Origin: Streptomyces sp. ISL-10
GTDB taxonomy: Bacteria; Actinomycetota; Actinomycetes; Streptomycetales; Streptomycetaceae
Direction of reading: 5' to 3'
Length of the DNA: 64,000 nucleotides
NCBI RefSeq assembly: GCF_018614575.1
Contig: NZ_JAGGOJ010000020.1
Location: 186,001-250,000, forward strand
Shown here: in pieces, positions 24,891 to 33,344 of the stretch
Position numbering within the stretch: position 1 is the first letter of the stretch
How the letters are laid out: each line of letters starts with the position of its first letter
Made by a program: the position numbers and the translations under genes
The notes under the pieces: generated by a model
The model's database searches: none
The model's input: the letters and a program-made list of their open reading frames with translations, nothing else
What the model was told of the DNA's origin: nothing

Positions 24891-25901
24891 ATGGAACAGT
24901 GCGACACTCCCCTCCCCCTCCTCCCCCGCCGCCTCACCCGGTTCGTCGTCTCCGGGGCCGAGTTGCGCGCCCAGGGTGTGACTCCGGCGCGTGCCGCCCA
25001 GCAGTGCCGGGCCGGTGGGCCCTGGCAGGTGCTGCTGCCCGGGGTGTACCTCCTGCGGTCCGGGCCCGCGACCGGTGACGAGCGGCTGCGCGCCGCGCTC
25101 CTGTACGCCGGGCGGCCCGTGGTCCCGGCCCAGCGGACTCAGACGGTGCGCCACGGCGAGGCGATGGTCACCGGGCTCGCCGCCCTCTCGCTGCACGGGT
25201 TCTCCGGTGCCCCCTCGCTGACCTCTCTCGATGTGATCGACGTGCTCGTGCCCCGTACGCGGCGGCTGCGGTCCACCGGGTACGTCCGGGTGGTGCGCGG
25301 GCATGTGCTGCCGGAGGCCGAGGAGGTCACCGGCGTGCCGGTCGCTCCCGTGGCGCGCGCCCTCGCCGATGCCGTCGGCCGGCTCACCGACGACCCGCAG
25401 CGGGTCCGGCTGCTGCTCACGGAGGCCGTTCGCGGCGGCCACTGCGAACCTGCCGCTGTCGTACGGGAGTTGAATGACGCACGGCTGCTGAACCTGCCCC
25501 ACGTCGTGGCCGCCGTCGACGCACTGCTCGCCGAGTGCCGCTCGCTGTCCGAGGGCCGGCTGTACGAGCTGGTGCGCGGCCACCACCTGTCCGAGCCGCT
25601 GTGGAACGTGGATCTGCGGTTGCCCGGCGGCCCCCACCTGGGCGGGGTCGACGCGTACTGGCCCGATCAGGCCGTCGCCGTCGAACTGGACACCCGCGTC
25701 CCCCGGCACGACGAGGACGCCCTGGGGTCGGAGTACGCCCGCAAGCGTGACGTTCTCGAAGGCCTGGGCATCACCGTCGTGCACATCACGCCCCGTAAGC
25801 TGCGGGAGTCGCCCGAGCAGCAGGCGGTCGTGGTGCGTACGGCCCTGATGGCCGCTGCGGACCGGGAGCCGGCGGCCTATGTGGTGGTGCTGCCGCGCTG
25901 A
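24891..25901 (+). CDS. AbiEi-antitoxin-like / DUF559-type protein of unknown role
   Basis: 336 residues from the ATG at 24891, with no clear ribosome site. The N-terminal ~90 residues (RRLTRFVVSGAELRAQGVT, then PWQVLLPGVYLL) resemble the winged-helix AbiEi antitoxin domain. The C-terminal ~100 residues (GGVDAYWPDQAVAVELDTR ... LGITVVHITPRKLRE) resemble the Vsr/DUF559 endonuclease-like fold, with Asp, Glu and Asp in the order of a PD-(D/E)XK site. Such two-part proteins are widespread and uncharacterised in actinobacteria. No toxin partner adjoins. It sits in a repeat-rich, possibly mobile stretch. Confidence 0.7.
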   Translation: MEQCDTPLPLLPRRLTRFVVSGAELRAQGVTPARAAQQCRAGGPWQVLLPGVYLLRSGPATGDERLRAALLYAGRPVVPAQRTQTVRHGEAMVTGLAALSLHGFSGAPSLTSLDVIDVLVPRTRRLRSTGYVRVVRGHVLPEAEEVTGVPVAPVARALADAVGRLTDDPQRVRLLLTEAVRGGHCEPAAVVRELNDARLLNLPHVVAAVDALLAECRSLSEGRLYELVRGHHLSEPLWNVDLRLPGGPHLGGVDAYWPDQAVAVELDTRVPRHDEDALGSEYARKRDVLEGLGITVVHITPRKLRESPEQQAVVVRTALMAAADREPAAYVVVLPR

Positions 25902-25904
25902 AGG

Positions 25905-26379
25905 ACATGACCGAGCGCCCGCCGGGAGCGCCACCGTCCGAGTCCTCTGTCGACCAGGGTGACCCGGTCGAGTCCCGGTACCACGTCCAGGGAATGCCAT
26001 ACGGCCGGACCGGTCGACCCATGTGTCTCGGACCGCAGTTCACCACCCGTGACGCGGCCCTCGTAGACGATCCGCACTCCCTGGAAGTCCGCGAACGCGC
26101 CGAGTCGGCGCGGGTGGCGGCGCATCGAGTCGATACCGGGCAGGGCGGTCTCTCCGCCGCGTAGCCGGCCTCTCCCCCGGACTCCGGCCGGGAGGCACCC
26201 CCACCTCGCCATCGCGGACCCCGCGTCCAGGGGCCCTCTCCGTGCTCCATGCCGCCGCCGGGCAGCGCCCACTTCCTGGTGCCGTCGGCCGCCGCCCAGC
26301 CAGGCGGCAGGATCCGTTCATCCCGTATGCAGACGGCGTACGCGGTGACCTCAGCTCCCAGTTCGTCCGGTGAGGCCAT
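25905..26379 (-). pseudogene. NUDIX hydrolase pseudogene interrupted by a small repeat
   Basis: From the ATG at 26379, MASPDELGAEVTAYAVCIRD leads to the NUDIX-box start WALPGGGMEHGE. The box then breaks: bases are missing in the PLDAVVRE part, a 32-bp GC-rich palindromic repeat (26172-26203) is inserted, and the reading resumes in another frame as GYAAE, then GIDSMRRHPRRLGAFADFQG and VWHSL. At least three frame changes are needed, so no functional hydrolase is made. Its start overlaps the end of the oxidoreductase gene by 29 bp. Confidence 0.8.
26172..26203. repeat. 32-bp hairpin-forming insertion element within the NUDIX pseudogene
   Basis: On the minus strand it reads TGGGGGTGCCTCCCGGCC followed by a near-complementary arm ending CCGGGGGAG. 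I recognise this as a short repeat common between Streptomyces genes, here inside a coding sequence. Confidence 0.6.
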
Positions 26380-27286
26380 CGGCGGCCCCGGTGCGGACGG
26401 GTGGGTTCGCCGGGGAGTACTCGGGCTCGGACCAGCGCAGCGGTGAGGCCGCCTCGGCGTGTACGACACCGGACACGGTGAACCGGACGGTGCGGCCGCC
26501 GCCCGGCGTGTGCTCGGTGCGGGCCGTGCCGGTGAGCTGGAGCGTGGTACCGGTGGTCCAGTCGAACAGGAGAAGTCCGGCGTGCGGGTCGCGCTCCAGA
26601 TTGCCGAGGGTCAGGAACATCGCGTTGCCGGGATAGTCCTGCCAGCTCAGTTCGGTGGGCGAGGAGACATGGAGGAAGCCGGGGTTGCCGCCCCGGTGGC
26701 TGGCGTCGGCGCCGTCCGGTGTGCCGGTGGCGACGAAGAAGGTGTCGGCGGCGCGGACGAAGGCCGTCTGGTCGGGGTCGAGGCGTTCGCCGCGCCGCAC
26801 GGCCCCGGTCGCGGGTGTCTCGGGCCCGGTCTCGCACAGCCCTCTTTTCTGGAGGTACTTGGGGCAGTTGGCGAAGACCCTTTCGGTCTCGACGAGCAGT
26901 CCGCGGGCGGACGGGCGGACCGTGCCGCCCATCCGCATCCGGCGCCGGGTGCGCGGGTCCAGCGCGATGGCCCCGGCCGCCACGGGACCGCCGGCCAGTG
27001 TCTCCGCGAGCGGATCATGCTCGGGCACGTTCGCGGCGATCGAGACGGAGTGCGCTCCCGTGGCCCGCAGGAACCCGGGCCGTCCGGTGAGCAGCGAGGC
27101 CCACCTACGGCCCGCCGCGTCGGCGGCCCCGAGCACGAGCATGGGCTGGAGGCCGAGGAAGGCCGCGGCGACCGGTTTGATGCCGGAGCCGATCGAGCGG
27201 CCGACGTGGGCGGCCTGCTCCGCGACGCCGACGCGGTGCTGCACGGCGAGTGAGCCGTGGTGGTAAGGGCTCGGTGCGAGGTCCAT
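26351..27286 (-). CDS. Pyridoxamine-5'-phosphate-oxidase-like flavin-binding protein
   Basis: 311 residues from the ATG at 27286 behind GGAG. The central part (DTFFVATGTPDGADASHRGG, then GNAMFLTLGNLERDPHAGLL and QLTGTARTEH) matches the split-barrel fold of PNPOx-related proteins that bind FMN or F420. The N-terminal ~100 residues (SPYHHGSLAVQHR) are typical of the larger actinobacterial members. The substrate is unknown; a redox or detoxification role is plausible. It lies 34 bp after the VOC gene on the same strand, so the two are likely co-transcribed from the promoter facing the CGNR gene. Confidence 0.82.
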   Translation of the reverse strand: MDLAPSPYHHGSLAVQHRVGVAEQAAHVGRSIGSGIKPVAAAFLGLQPMLVLGAADAAGRRWASLLTGRPGFLRATGAHSVSIAANVPEHDPLAETLAGGPVAAGAIALDPRTRRRMRMGGTVRPSARGLLVETERVFANCPKYLQKRGLCETGPETPATGAVRRGERLDPDQTAFVRAADTFFVATGTPDGADASHRGGNPGFLHVSSPTELSWQDYPGNAMFLTLGNLERDPHAGLLLFDWTTGTTLQLTGTARTEHTPGGGRTVRFTVSGVVHAEAASPLRWSEPEYSPANPPVRTGAADGLTGRTGS

Positions 27287-27320
27287 GGGAGTCAGCTCCT
27301 GGCGGGGCAGCCGCGGACGG

Positions 27321-27776
27321 CTAGAAGAAACCGCAGGTGGGCGCTGCGGCGCTGGGGGCGGGCGACTCCTCGGCGCCGGAAGGCGCGTAGATCTCCAGGC
27401 GGGTGCCGTCGGGGTCGTGGAAGAAGATGCCGCCGGACGCCGCGCCTTCCCGGTGCGCAACGACGCCGTCGTAGGCGAAGTCGACCCCGAGGCCCTTCAG
27501 GCGCGTCTCGGCCGCCCGGACCTCGTCGATGGACGCGGCCTCGAAGGCGAGGTGGTGCAGTCCGGCGCGGGTGGTTTCGAAGGCGGAGCCGGCCTGCTGC
27601 CACAGGGTGAGGGCGAGGGTGCCGTCGCGGCCGAGGAAGGCGAAGCGCCGGCCGTCCTCCTTGCCCTCGCCGAGGACTTCGAAGCCGAGTGCGTCGGCGT
27701 AGAAGGGGAGGGAACGGCCGAGGTCGGTCACGTTCAGGCCGACGTGGCCGACTGCGAGTGCGCTGGTGGACGTCAT
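27321..27776 (-). CDS. VOC-family (glyoxalase/dioxygenase-like) protein
   Basis: 151 residues. Two beta-alpha-beta-beta-beta modules are readable: VGHVGLNVTDLGRSLPFYAD at the start and GLHHLAFEAASIDEV through FFHDPDGTRLEIYAP at the end. His, Glu and similar residues at the usual metal positions are present. The family covers glyoxalase I, fosfomycin-type resistance proteins and extradiol dioxygenases, so no reaction is assigned. It is first in a unit with the flavin-type protein and divergent from a CGNR regulator. Confidence 0.85.
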   Translation of the reverse strand: MTSTSALAVGHVGLNVTDLGRSLPFYADALGFEVLGEGKEDGRRFAFLGRDGTLALTLWQQAGSAFETTRAGLHHLAFEAASIDEVRAAETRLKGLGVDFAYDGVVAHREGAASGGIFFHDPDGTRLEIYAPSGAEESPAPSAAAPTCGFF

Positions 27777-27814
27777 GGAAGACCTCTCTGCGTCGTGCGG
27801 CCCCGCCTCAGTGG

Positions 27815-27844
27815 CTAACCGCTCACATGCAACTTAACGGTTAG
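27815..27844. promoter_or_regulatory. Inverted-repeat operator between VOC and CGNR genes
   Basis: CTAACCG (27815-27821) and its complement CGGTTAG (27838-27844), 16 bp apart. A further GTTAG half-site is near 27881. They lie within the divergent promoter region and are likely bound by the CGNR protein. Confidence 0.5.
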
Positions 27845-27909
27845 GCGCGAGCAGCGCAACCGGCAACGTACCCTTGAGGGGTTAGTCGCAACGGAGCGAA
27901 GGAAGTCCT

Positions 27910-28449
27910 ATGCCCGCCGCCGATCCCCGCCCCCTTCTCGGCGAGCCGATCTCGCTCGACCTCCTCAACACCCGCTGGGTGCACGACGGCGAGCTGGAGG
28001 ACCTGCTCAAGGACACCGCCGGCCTGGGGATCTGGCTGCGGACGAACGGCCTCGCCGACCGGTTCGCCGCCGACGCGGCCACGCTGGAGAACACCCGTGC
28101 CGCCCGGGACGCCCTGGCGGCACTGATCGACCGCACGGACGACGCCGCCGCCGCCCGCGTCGACGCCGTCCTCGCGCACGGCCGCATTCGCGCCACACTG
28201 ACGGACGAAGGGCCCGGCGAGGAGGCGGAGTTCGCCGACCCGGCGTGGGGCCCCGGCTGGCTCGCCGCCCGCGGCCACCTCGACCTGCTGCGCACCGCGC
28301 CCGACCGGATCCGCGCCTGCGCGCACGACGCCTGCGTCCTGCACTTCTTCGACACCTCGCGCAACGGCACCCGCCGCTGGTGCTCCATGAGCCTGTGCGG
28401 CAACCGCGCGAAGGCGTCCCGCCACTACGCGCGGACCCGCGAGCAGTAA
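27910..28449 (+). CDS. CGNR zinc-finger regulator (ABATE domain)
   Basis: 179 residues. The N-terminal ABATE domain (PISLDLLNTRWVHDGELED) is about residues 10-125. The C-terminal CGNR zinc finger has Cys137, Cys142, Cys158 and Cys163 followed by GNR, the signature of stress-linked actinobacterial DNA-binding proteins. The preceding GGAG site fits the ATG at 27910. Its divergent placement with a palindrome between suggests it controls the VOC/flavin pair and itself. Confidence 0.88.
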   Translation: MPAADPRPLLGEPISLDLLNTRWVHDGELEDLLKDTAGLGIWLRTNGLADRFAADAATLENTRAARDALAALIDRTDDAAAARVDAVLAHGRIRATLTDEGPGEEAEFADPAWGPGWLAARGHLDLLRTAPDRIRACAHDACVLHFFDTSRNGTRRWCSMSLCGNRAKASRHYARTREQ

Positions 28450-28676
28450 CGCACACCCGCGAAGGGCGACTCGCACCCGCGAACACAGTCGGCCCGCGAG
28501 CGGCGAATCGCGGGCGCCGGCGACCGATTCGGCCGCCGTGGCGTATGCATCGCACTGGCGGATCTCCGCCATGACGGCATCATCCCTGGGTCAAGTCTCC
28601 ACAAACCTCTGTCATTTACGAAAGGCTGAGCGGTCATCCGGTACCGAATTCCGGACCCTCTCTTTCACCAACAGGG

Positions 28677-31600
28677 ATGCAGATGACCCCCCAGTCCCAG
28701 AGCTCGAGTCCAGAACGCTCCGTACCCGGCCACAGACGCGCGGCGCGCGTGGCGGCAGCCGCCTCGCTGGTGGCCGCGCTGGCCGCCGCCGGCATCGTTC
28801 CGGCCGTGGCCTCGGCCCCCGCCGACGACCCCGCCGCCACCAAGGGCCTCAAGACCGCGGCGTCCGATGCGCACAAGCTCGGTGCGGCCGACGCCGACCT
28901 GCTCGCCGAGGCCGACGCCAGCGGCGCAAAGAACGTGACCGTCATGGTCGCCACCGCCCCCGGGGCGACCGAGCAGGTCGCCGGCCAGCTGGCCGCGGTC
29001 GAGGGTGCCGTCGTCGGCAGAATCTTCGACAATCTCGGCTATGTGCGCGCGACGCTGCCCACCGAGAAGGCCGAGAGCGCGCTGAAGGCGGCGGCCAAGC
29101 TCTCCAGCGTCCACGGCATCGACCTCAAGCACGAGATCGAGCTGGACGACCCGACGCCGGGCGCGGACACCACCAGGGCCGCGCGGACCGCCGGTGCGCA
29201 GTCCGCCACGTACCCGGCGCCCGGCAGGCACACGCCCGCGAAGAACCCGTACAACCCGTCCTTCGAGACCGGCGCGGTGGACTTCGTCGAGGACAACCCG
29301 AAGGCCGACGGCCGCGGGGTGACCATCGGCATCCTCGACTCCGGTGTCGACGTCGCCCACCCGGCGCTGCAGAAGACCACCACCGGCGAGCGCAAGATCG
29401 TCGACTGGGTGACGGCGACCGACCCGGTGTCCGACGGCGACGGCACCTGGCTGCGGATGAACACGGACGTGACCGGTCCGACGTTCACGGCCGGCGGCCG
29501 CACCTTCACCGCTCCGGCCGGTTCCTTCAAGTACCGCGCGTTCGCGGAAGCCGCCACCACGGGCGGCGACATGAACGGCGACCTCAACCGGGACGGTGAC
29601 ACCACCGACGTCTGGGGAGTGCTCTACGACGCGGGCACCCGCACCGCCCGGGTGGACCTCGACAACGACGCCGACTTCACCGATGAAACGGTGATGAAGC
29701 CCTACAAGAACGGCTTCCAGGTCGGCTACTTCGGCACGGACGACCCGGCGACCGACGTCGTCGAGCGCATCCCGTTCGTGATCGAGGTCCGCAAGGACGT
29801 CGTCTACAACGCCGCGGGCGCAAAGTCCGACTACGTCAGCATCGGCGTCATCGAGGGCTCGCACGGCACCCACGTCGCCGGCATCACCGCCGCCAACAGC
29901 CTCTTCGGCGGCCGGATGAACGGCGCCGCGCCCGGCGCCAAGCTGGTCTCCTCGCGCGCCTGCACCTGGAGCGGCGGCTGCACCAACATCGCGCTCACCG
30001 AAGGCATGGCCGACCTGGTCATCAACCGCGGTGTGGACATCGTCAACATGTCGATAGGCGGCCTGCCCGCGCTGAACGACGGCAACAACGCCCGGGCCGA
30101 GCTCTACGGCAGGCTCATCGACGCCTACGGTGTCCAGCTGGTCATCTCGGCCGGCAACAGCGGCCCCGGCGTGAACACGATCGGTGACCCGGCCCTGGCC
30201 GACAAGGTCATCAGCGTCGGAGCCTCGATCTCCAAGGACACGTGGGCGGCGAACTACGGCTCCGCCGTGGAGAAGAAGTACGCCATGCTGCCCTTCTCCT
30301 CCCGCGGCCCGCGCGAGGACGGCGGCTTCGTGCCGACCGTCACCGCGCCCGGCGCGTCCATCAACACCACACAGACCTGGGCGCCCGGCGGCCCGGTCAA
30401 GGAGGCCGGTTACGAGCTCCCGGCCGGCTACTCGATGCTGCAGGGCACCTCGATGTCCTCGCCGCAGACGGCGGGCGCGGCCGCGCTGCTGCTCTCCGCG
30501 GCCAAGCAGCGGGGCATCGAGCTGACCCCGGCGAAGCTGCGGACCGCGCTCGTCAGCACGGCCGACCACATCCGCGGGGTCCAGGCGCACGAGGAAGGCG
30601 CCGGCCGGATCAACATCGTGGACGCCTGGGAGGCCGTCGAGGACGGCGCCACCGCCCACGAGTACCAGGTCAAGGCCCCGGTCGACACCGCGATCGACTT
30701 CGCGCTCAAGGAGCCGGGCTTCGGCGCCGGCCTGTACGACCGCGAGGGTGGGGCGACCGTCGGCAAGAAGAAGACCTATGAGATCACCGTCACCCGGACC
30801 ACCGGGCCGGATCGTCCCGTGTACCACGAGCTGCACTTCGAGAACAACGACGGCACCTTCCGGATCGTCGGTGACGACGAGGTCAGGCTCCCGCTGAACC
30901 AGCCGGTCACCGTCGAGGTCGCCGCCACGCCGCGTTCCGCCGGCGTGCGCAGCGCGATCCTGGAGGTCGACGACCCGCGCACCGAGGGCATCGACAAGCA
31001 GGTGCTCACCACCGTGGTCGCCGCGCAGGAGCTCGCCAGGCCGTCGTACGCGGTCTCGGCGTGGGACTCGGTGCAGCGCAACAGCCACCGGTCGTACTTC
31101 GTCACGGTCCCCGAGGGCGCGAAGAGCCTCGAGGTCGCCCTGGGCGGTCTCGCGGCGGGCAGCCAGACCCGCTTCATCGCGATCCACCCCTACGGCGTCC
31201 CCTCGGACCCGACGTCGACGGTGAACTGCTACCCGAACTACGCCAACCCCACCAACACCTGCCGTCCCGACCTGCGGTCCTACGCGGACCCGCAGCCGGG
31301 TGTCTGGGAGATCGAGGTCGAGTCGCGCCGCACGTCGCCGCTGCTGGCCAACCCGTACAAGCTGGACGTCGCCGTGCTCGGAGCCTCCTTCGACCCGGCC
31401 GTCCAGGTACTGCCCGAGGCGAAGACCGGCACCCCGGCCGCGGTGCGCTGGGACGTGACCAACGGCTTCGCCGCCATCGACGGCAAGCTCGTGGGCGGCT
31501 CACTCGGCTCCTCGAAGGTCACCGAGCCGACGATCGCCCACCACGAGAAGCAGACGACCACGGTCGTCGTCGGCGAGGGCGTCGAACGCCTCGACGTCGT

Positions 31601-32003
31601 GATCGGCAACGTCTCCGACAAGTCCGCCGACCTGGACCTGGCGGTCAAGAGGGACGGTGTGACGGTCGGCTCGTCCGCGGACGGCGACTCGGAGGAGGCC
31701 GTCAGCCTCGTGAAGCCGGCTGCCGGTACGTACACCATCGAGGTCGACGGCTACTCGGTCCCGGCCGGGAGCACCACGTACGACTACCGCGATGTGTACT
31801 TCGCGCCCTCGCTCGGCGAGGTCAGGGTCGGCGCGGAGCCGGTCCGGCTTGCAAATGGCGCAACGGTGCAGGTCAGCGCCGAGGTGCTGGTGAACGGCGC
31901 GGCGCCCGAGGGACGGCAGTTCTTCGGTGAGGTTCGGCTGCTGAATGCTCGCGGCACCGCCGCGGGCACCGGCAGTGTCGTGATCGGGAAGGTCGCGCCG
32001 TAG
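28677..32003 (+). CDS. Secreted S8-family (subtilisin-like) serine protease
   Basis: 1108 residues. An arginine-containing N-region and hydrophobic core (about 22-46) ending at ASA give a Sec signal. Residues ~50-160 act as an inhibitor-like propeptide. The catalytic triad is Asp221 (GILDSGVD), His396 (GSHGTHVAG) and Ser592 (GTSMSSP). The Asp-to-His gap is unusually long (175 residues) and carries two Asp-rich segments (298-313, 327-337) like calcium loops. A large C-terminal beta-rich part of about 500 residues recalls tripeptidyl-peptidase-type subtilases. The protein would act outside the cell. A second ATG six bases on is an alternative start. Confidence 0.9.
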   Translation: MQMTPQSQSSSPERSVPGHRRAARVAAAASLVAALAAAGIVPAVASAPADDPAATKGLKTAASDAHKLGAADADLLAEADASGAKNVTVMVATAPGATEQVAGQLAAVEGAVVGRIFDNLGYVRATLPTEKAESALKAAAKLSSVHGIDLKHEIELDDPTPGADTTRAARTAGAQSATYPAPGRHTPAKNPYNPSFETGAVDFVEDNPKADGRGVTIGILDSGVDVAHPALQKTTTGERKIVDWVTATDPVSDGDGTWLRMNTDVTGPTFTAGGRTFTAPAGSFKYRAFAEAATTGGDMNGDLNRDGDTTDVWGVLYDAGTRTARVDLDNDADFTDETVMKPYKNGFQVGYFGTDDPATDVVERIPFVIEVRKDVVYNAAGAKSDYVSIGVIEGSHGTHVAGITAANSLFGGRMNGAAPGAKLVSSRACTWSGGCTNIALTEGMADLVINRGVDIVNMSIGGLPALNDGNNARAELYGRLIDAYGVQLVISAGNSGPGVNTIGDPALADKVISVGASISKDTWAANYGSAVEKKYAMLPFSSRGPREDGGFVPTVTAPGASINTTQTWAPGGPVKEAGYELPAGYSMLQGTSMSSPQTAGAAALLLSAAKQRGIELTPAKLRTALVSTADHIRGVQAHEEGAGRINIVDAWEAVEDGATAHEYQVKAPVDTAIDFALKEPGFGAGLYDREGGATVGKKKTYEITVTRTTGPDRPVYHELHFENNDGTFRIVGDDEVRLPLNQPVTVEVAATPRSAGVRSAILEVDDPRTEGIDKQVLTTVVAAQELARPSYAVSAWDSVQRNSHRSYFVTVPEGAKSLEVALGGLAAGSQTRFIAIHPYGVPSDPTSTVNCYPNYANPTNTCRPDLRSYADPQPGVWEIEVESRRTSPLLANPYKLDVAVLGASFDPAVQVLPEAKTGTPAAVRWDVTNGFAAIDGKLVGGSLGSSKVTEPTIAHHEKQTTTVVVGEGVERLDVVIGNVSDKSADLDLAVKRDGVTVGSSADGDSEEAVSLVKPAAGTYTIEVDGYSVPAGSTTYDYRDVYFAPSLGEVRVGAEPVRLANGATVQVSAEVLVNGAAPEGRQFFGEVRLLNARGTAAGTGSVVIGKVAP

Positions 32004-32021
32004 CGGGTGCGACGCAGGTGG

Positions 32022-32050
32022 AGGGCGGGCGCCCGGGGGGTGCCCGCCCT
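32022..32050. terminator. Terminator after the subtilisin gene
   Basis: AGGGCGGGCGCC (32022-32033) with GGTGCCCGCCCT (32039-32050): a 12-bp stem with one G-U pair and a 5-nt loop. Confidence 0.75.
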
Positions 32051-32173
32051 TCCCCATGTCCCGAATGTGTCCCGTTCCTCGGACAACCGATTGGACAAGG
32101 CGACCGGGGACATACGCATCATGGAGCGGCATCCCATGCCGCAGATGGTGCACAAACGTACGGAGGAATCCCC

Positions 32174-33202
32174 GTGAAGGTCGGAATCGTCGGAGCCACC
32201 GGGCAGGTCGGCACGGTCATGCGCAAGATCCTTGCCGAGCGGAAGTTCCCGGTCGACGAGCTCAGGCTGTTCGCCTCCGCCCGCTCGGCGGGCTCCACCA
32301 TCGAGTGGGAGGGCCGCGAGATCACGGTCGAGGACGCGGCTGTCGCGGACTACACCGGCCTCGACATCGTGATCTTCTCGGCGGGCGGCGCGACCTCCAA
32401 GGCCCTCGCCGAGAAGGTCGCCTCTCAGGGCGCGGTCGTGATCGACAACTCCTCGGCATGGCGTCGCGACCCCGAGGTCCCGCTGGTCGTGTCCGAGGTG
32501 AACCCGCACGCGGTCAAGGACCGCCCCAAGGGGATCATCGCCAACCCGAACTGCACCACGATGGCCGCCATGCCGGTCCTCAAGCCGCTGCACCAGGAGG
32601 CGGGCCTGACCTCGATGATCGCCACGACCTACCAGGCCGTGTCCGGTTCCGGGGTCGCGGGCGTCGCCGAGCTCGACGGCCAGGTCAAGGCCGTCGCCGA
32701 TCGTGCCGCCGAGCTGACCCACGACGGCGAGGCCGTGGTCTTCCCCGAGCCGGGCGTCTACCAGCGCACGATCGCCTTCAACGTGCTGCCTCTCGCCGGC
32801 AACCTCGTCGACGACGGCTCGCACGAGACGGACGAGGAGCAGAAGCTCCGCAACGAGTCCCGCAAGATCCTCGAGATCCCGGAGCTCAAGGTGTCGGGCA
32901 CCTGCGTCCGCGTACCGGTCTTCTCCGGCCACTCGCTCCAGGTCAACGTCCGCTTCGAGCGTCCGATCACCGTGGAGCGCGCCTACGAGCTGCTGAAGGA
33001 CGCGCCGGGCGTGGAGCTCTCCGAGATCCCCACCCCGCTCCAGGCCGCCGGCAAGGACGCCTCCTACGTGGGCCGCATCCGCGTGGACGAGACGGTGGAC
33101 AACGGCCTGGCGCTGTTCGTGTCCAACGACAACCTGCGCAAGGGCGCGGCGCTGAACGCGGTGCAGATCGCGGAGCTGGTCGCGGACGAGCTGCGCGGCT
33201 GA
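32174..33202 (+). CDS. asd: Aspartate-semialdehyde dehydrogenase
   Basis: 342 residues from a GTG at 32174 behind GGAGGAA. It reduces aspartyl phosphate to aspartate semialdehyde with NADPH, the branch-point step to lysine/diaminopimelate, threonine and methionine. The nucleotide loop GATGQVG is at residues 7-13. The catalytic Cys127 lies in NPNCTTM, and the base His is in VFSGHSLQV. No aspartokinase gene adjoins. It has its own terminator and is probably monocistronic. Confidence 0.95.
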   Translation: MKVGIVGATGQVGTVMRKILAERKFPVDELRLFASARSAGSTIEWEGREITVEDAAVADYTGLDIVIFSAGGATSKALAEKVASQGAVVIDNSSAWRRDPEVPLVVSEVNPHAVKDRPKGIIANPNCTTMAAMPVLKPLHQEAGLTSMIATTYQAVSGSGVAGVAELDGQVKAVADRAAELTHDGEAVVFPEPGVYQRTIAFNVLPLAGNLVDDGSHETDEEQKLRNESRKILEIPELKVSGTCVRVPVFSGHSLQVNVRFERPITVERAYELLKDAPGVELSEIPTPLQAAGKDASYVGRIRVDETVDNGLALFVSNDNLRKGAALNAVQIAELVADELRG

Positions 33203-33214
33203 CACAGAGGTACG

Positions 33215-33252
33215 ACGAGGGGGCGGGCGCCGACGGGCGCCCGCCCCCTCGT
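33215..33252. terminator. Strong terminator after asd
   Basis: A perfect 17-bp stem, ACGAGGGGGCGGGCGCC (33215-33231) with 33236-33252, around the tetraloop GACG. Confidence 0.9.
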
Positions 33253-33344
33253 CGTCGTGTCCCGGCTCCTCCTCGGTTCCGGACGGAGCGCAGGCGGCGC
33301 GTGGAAGGATGGCCACAAACATCGCAGACCGAGGAGATGACCGG

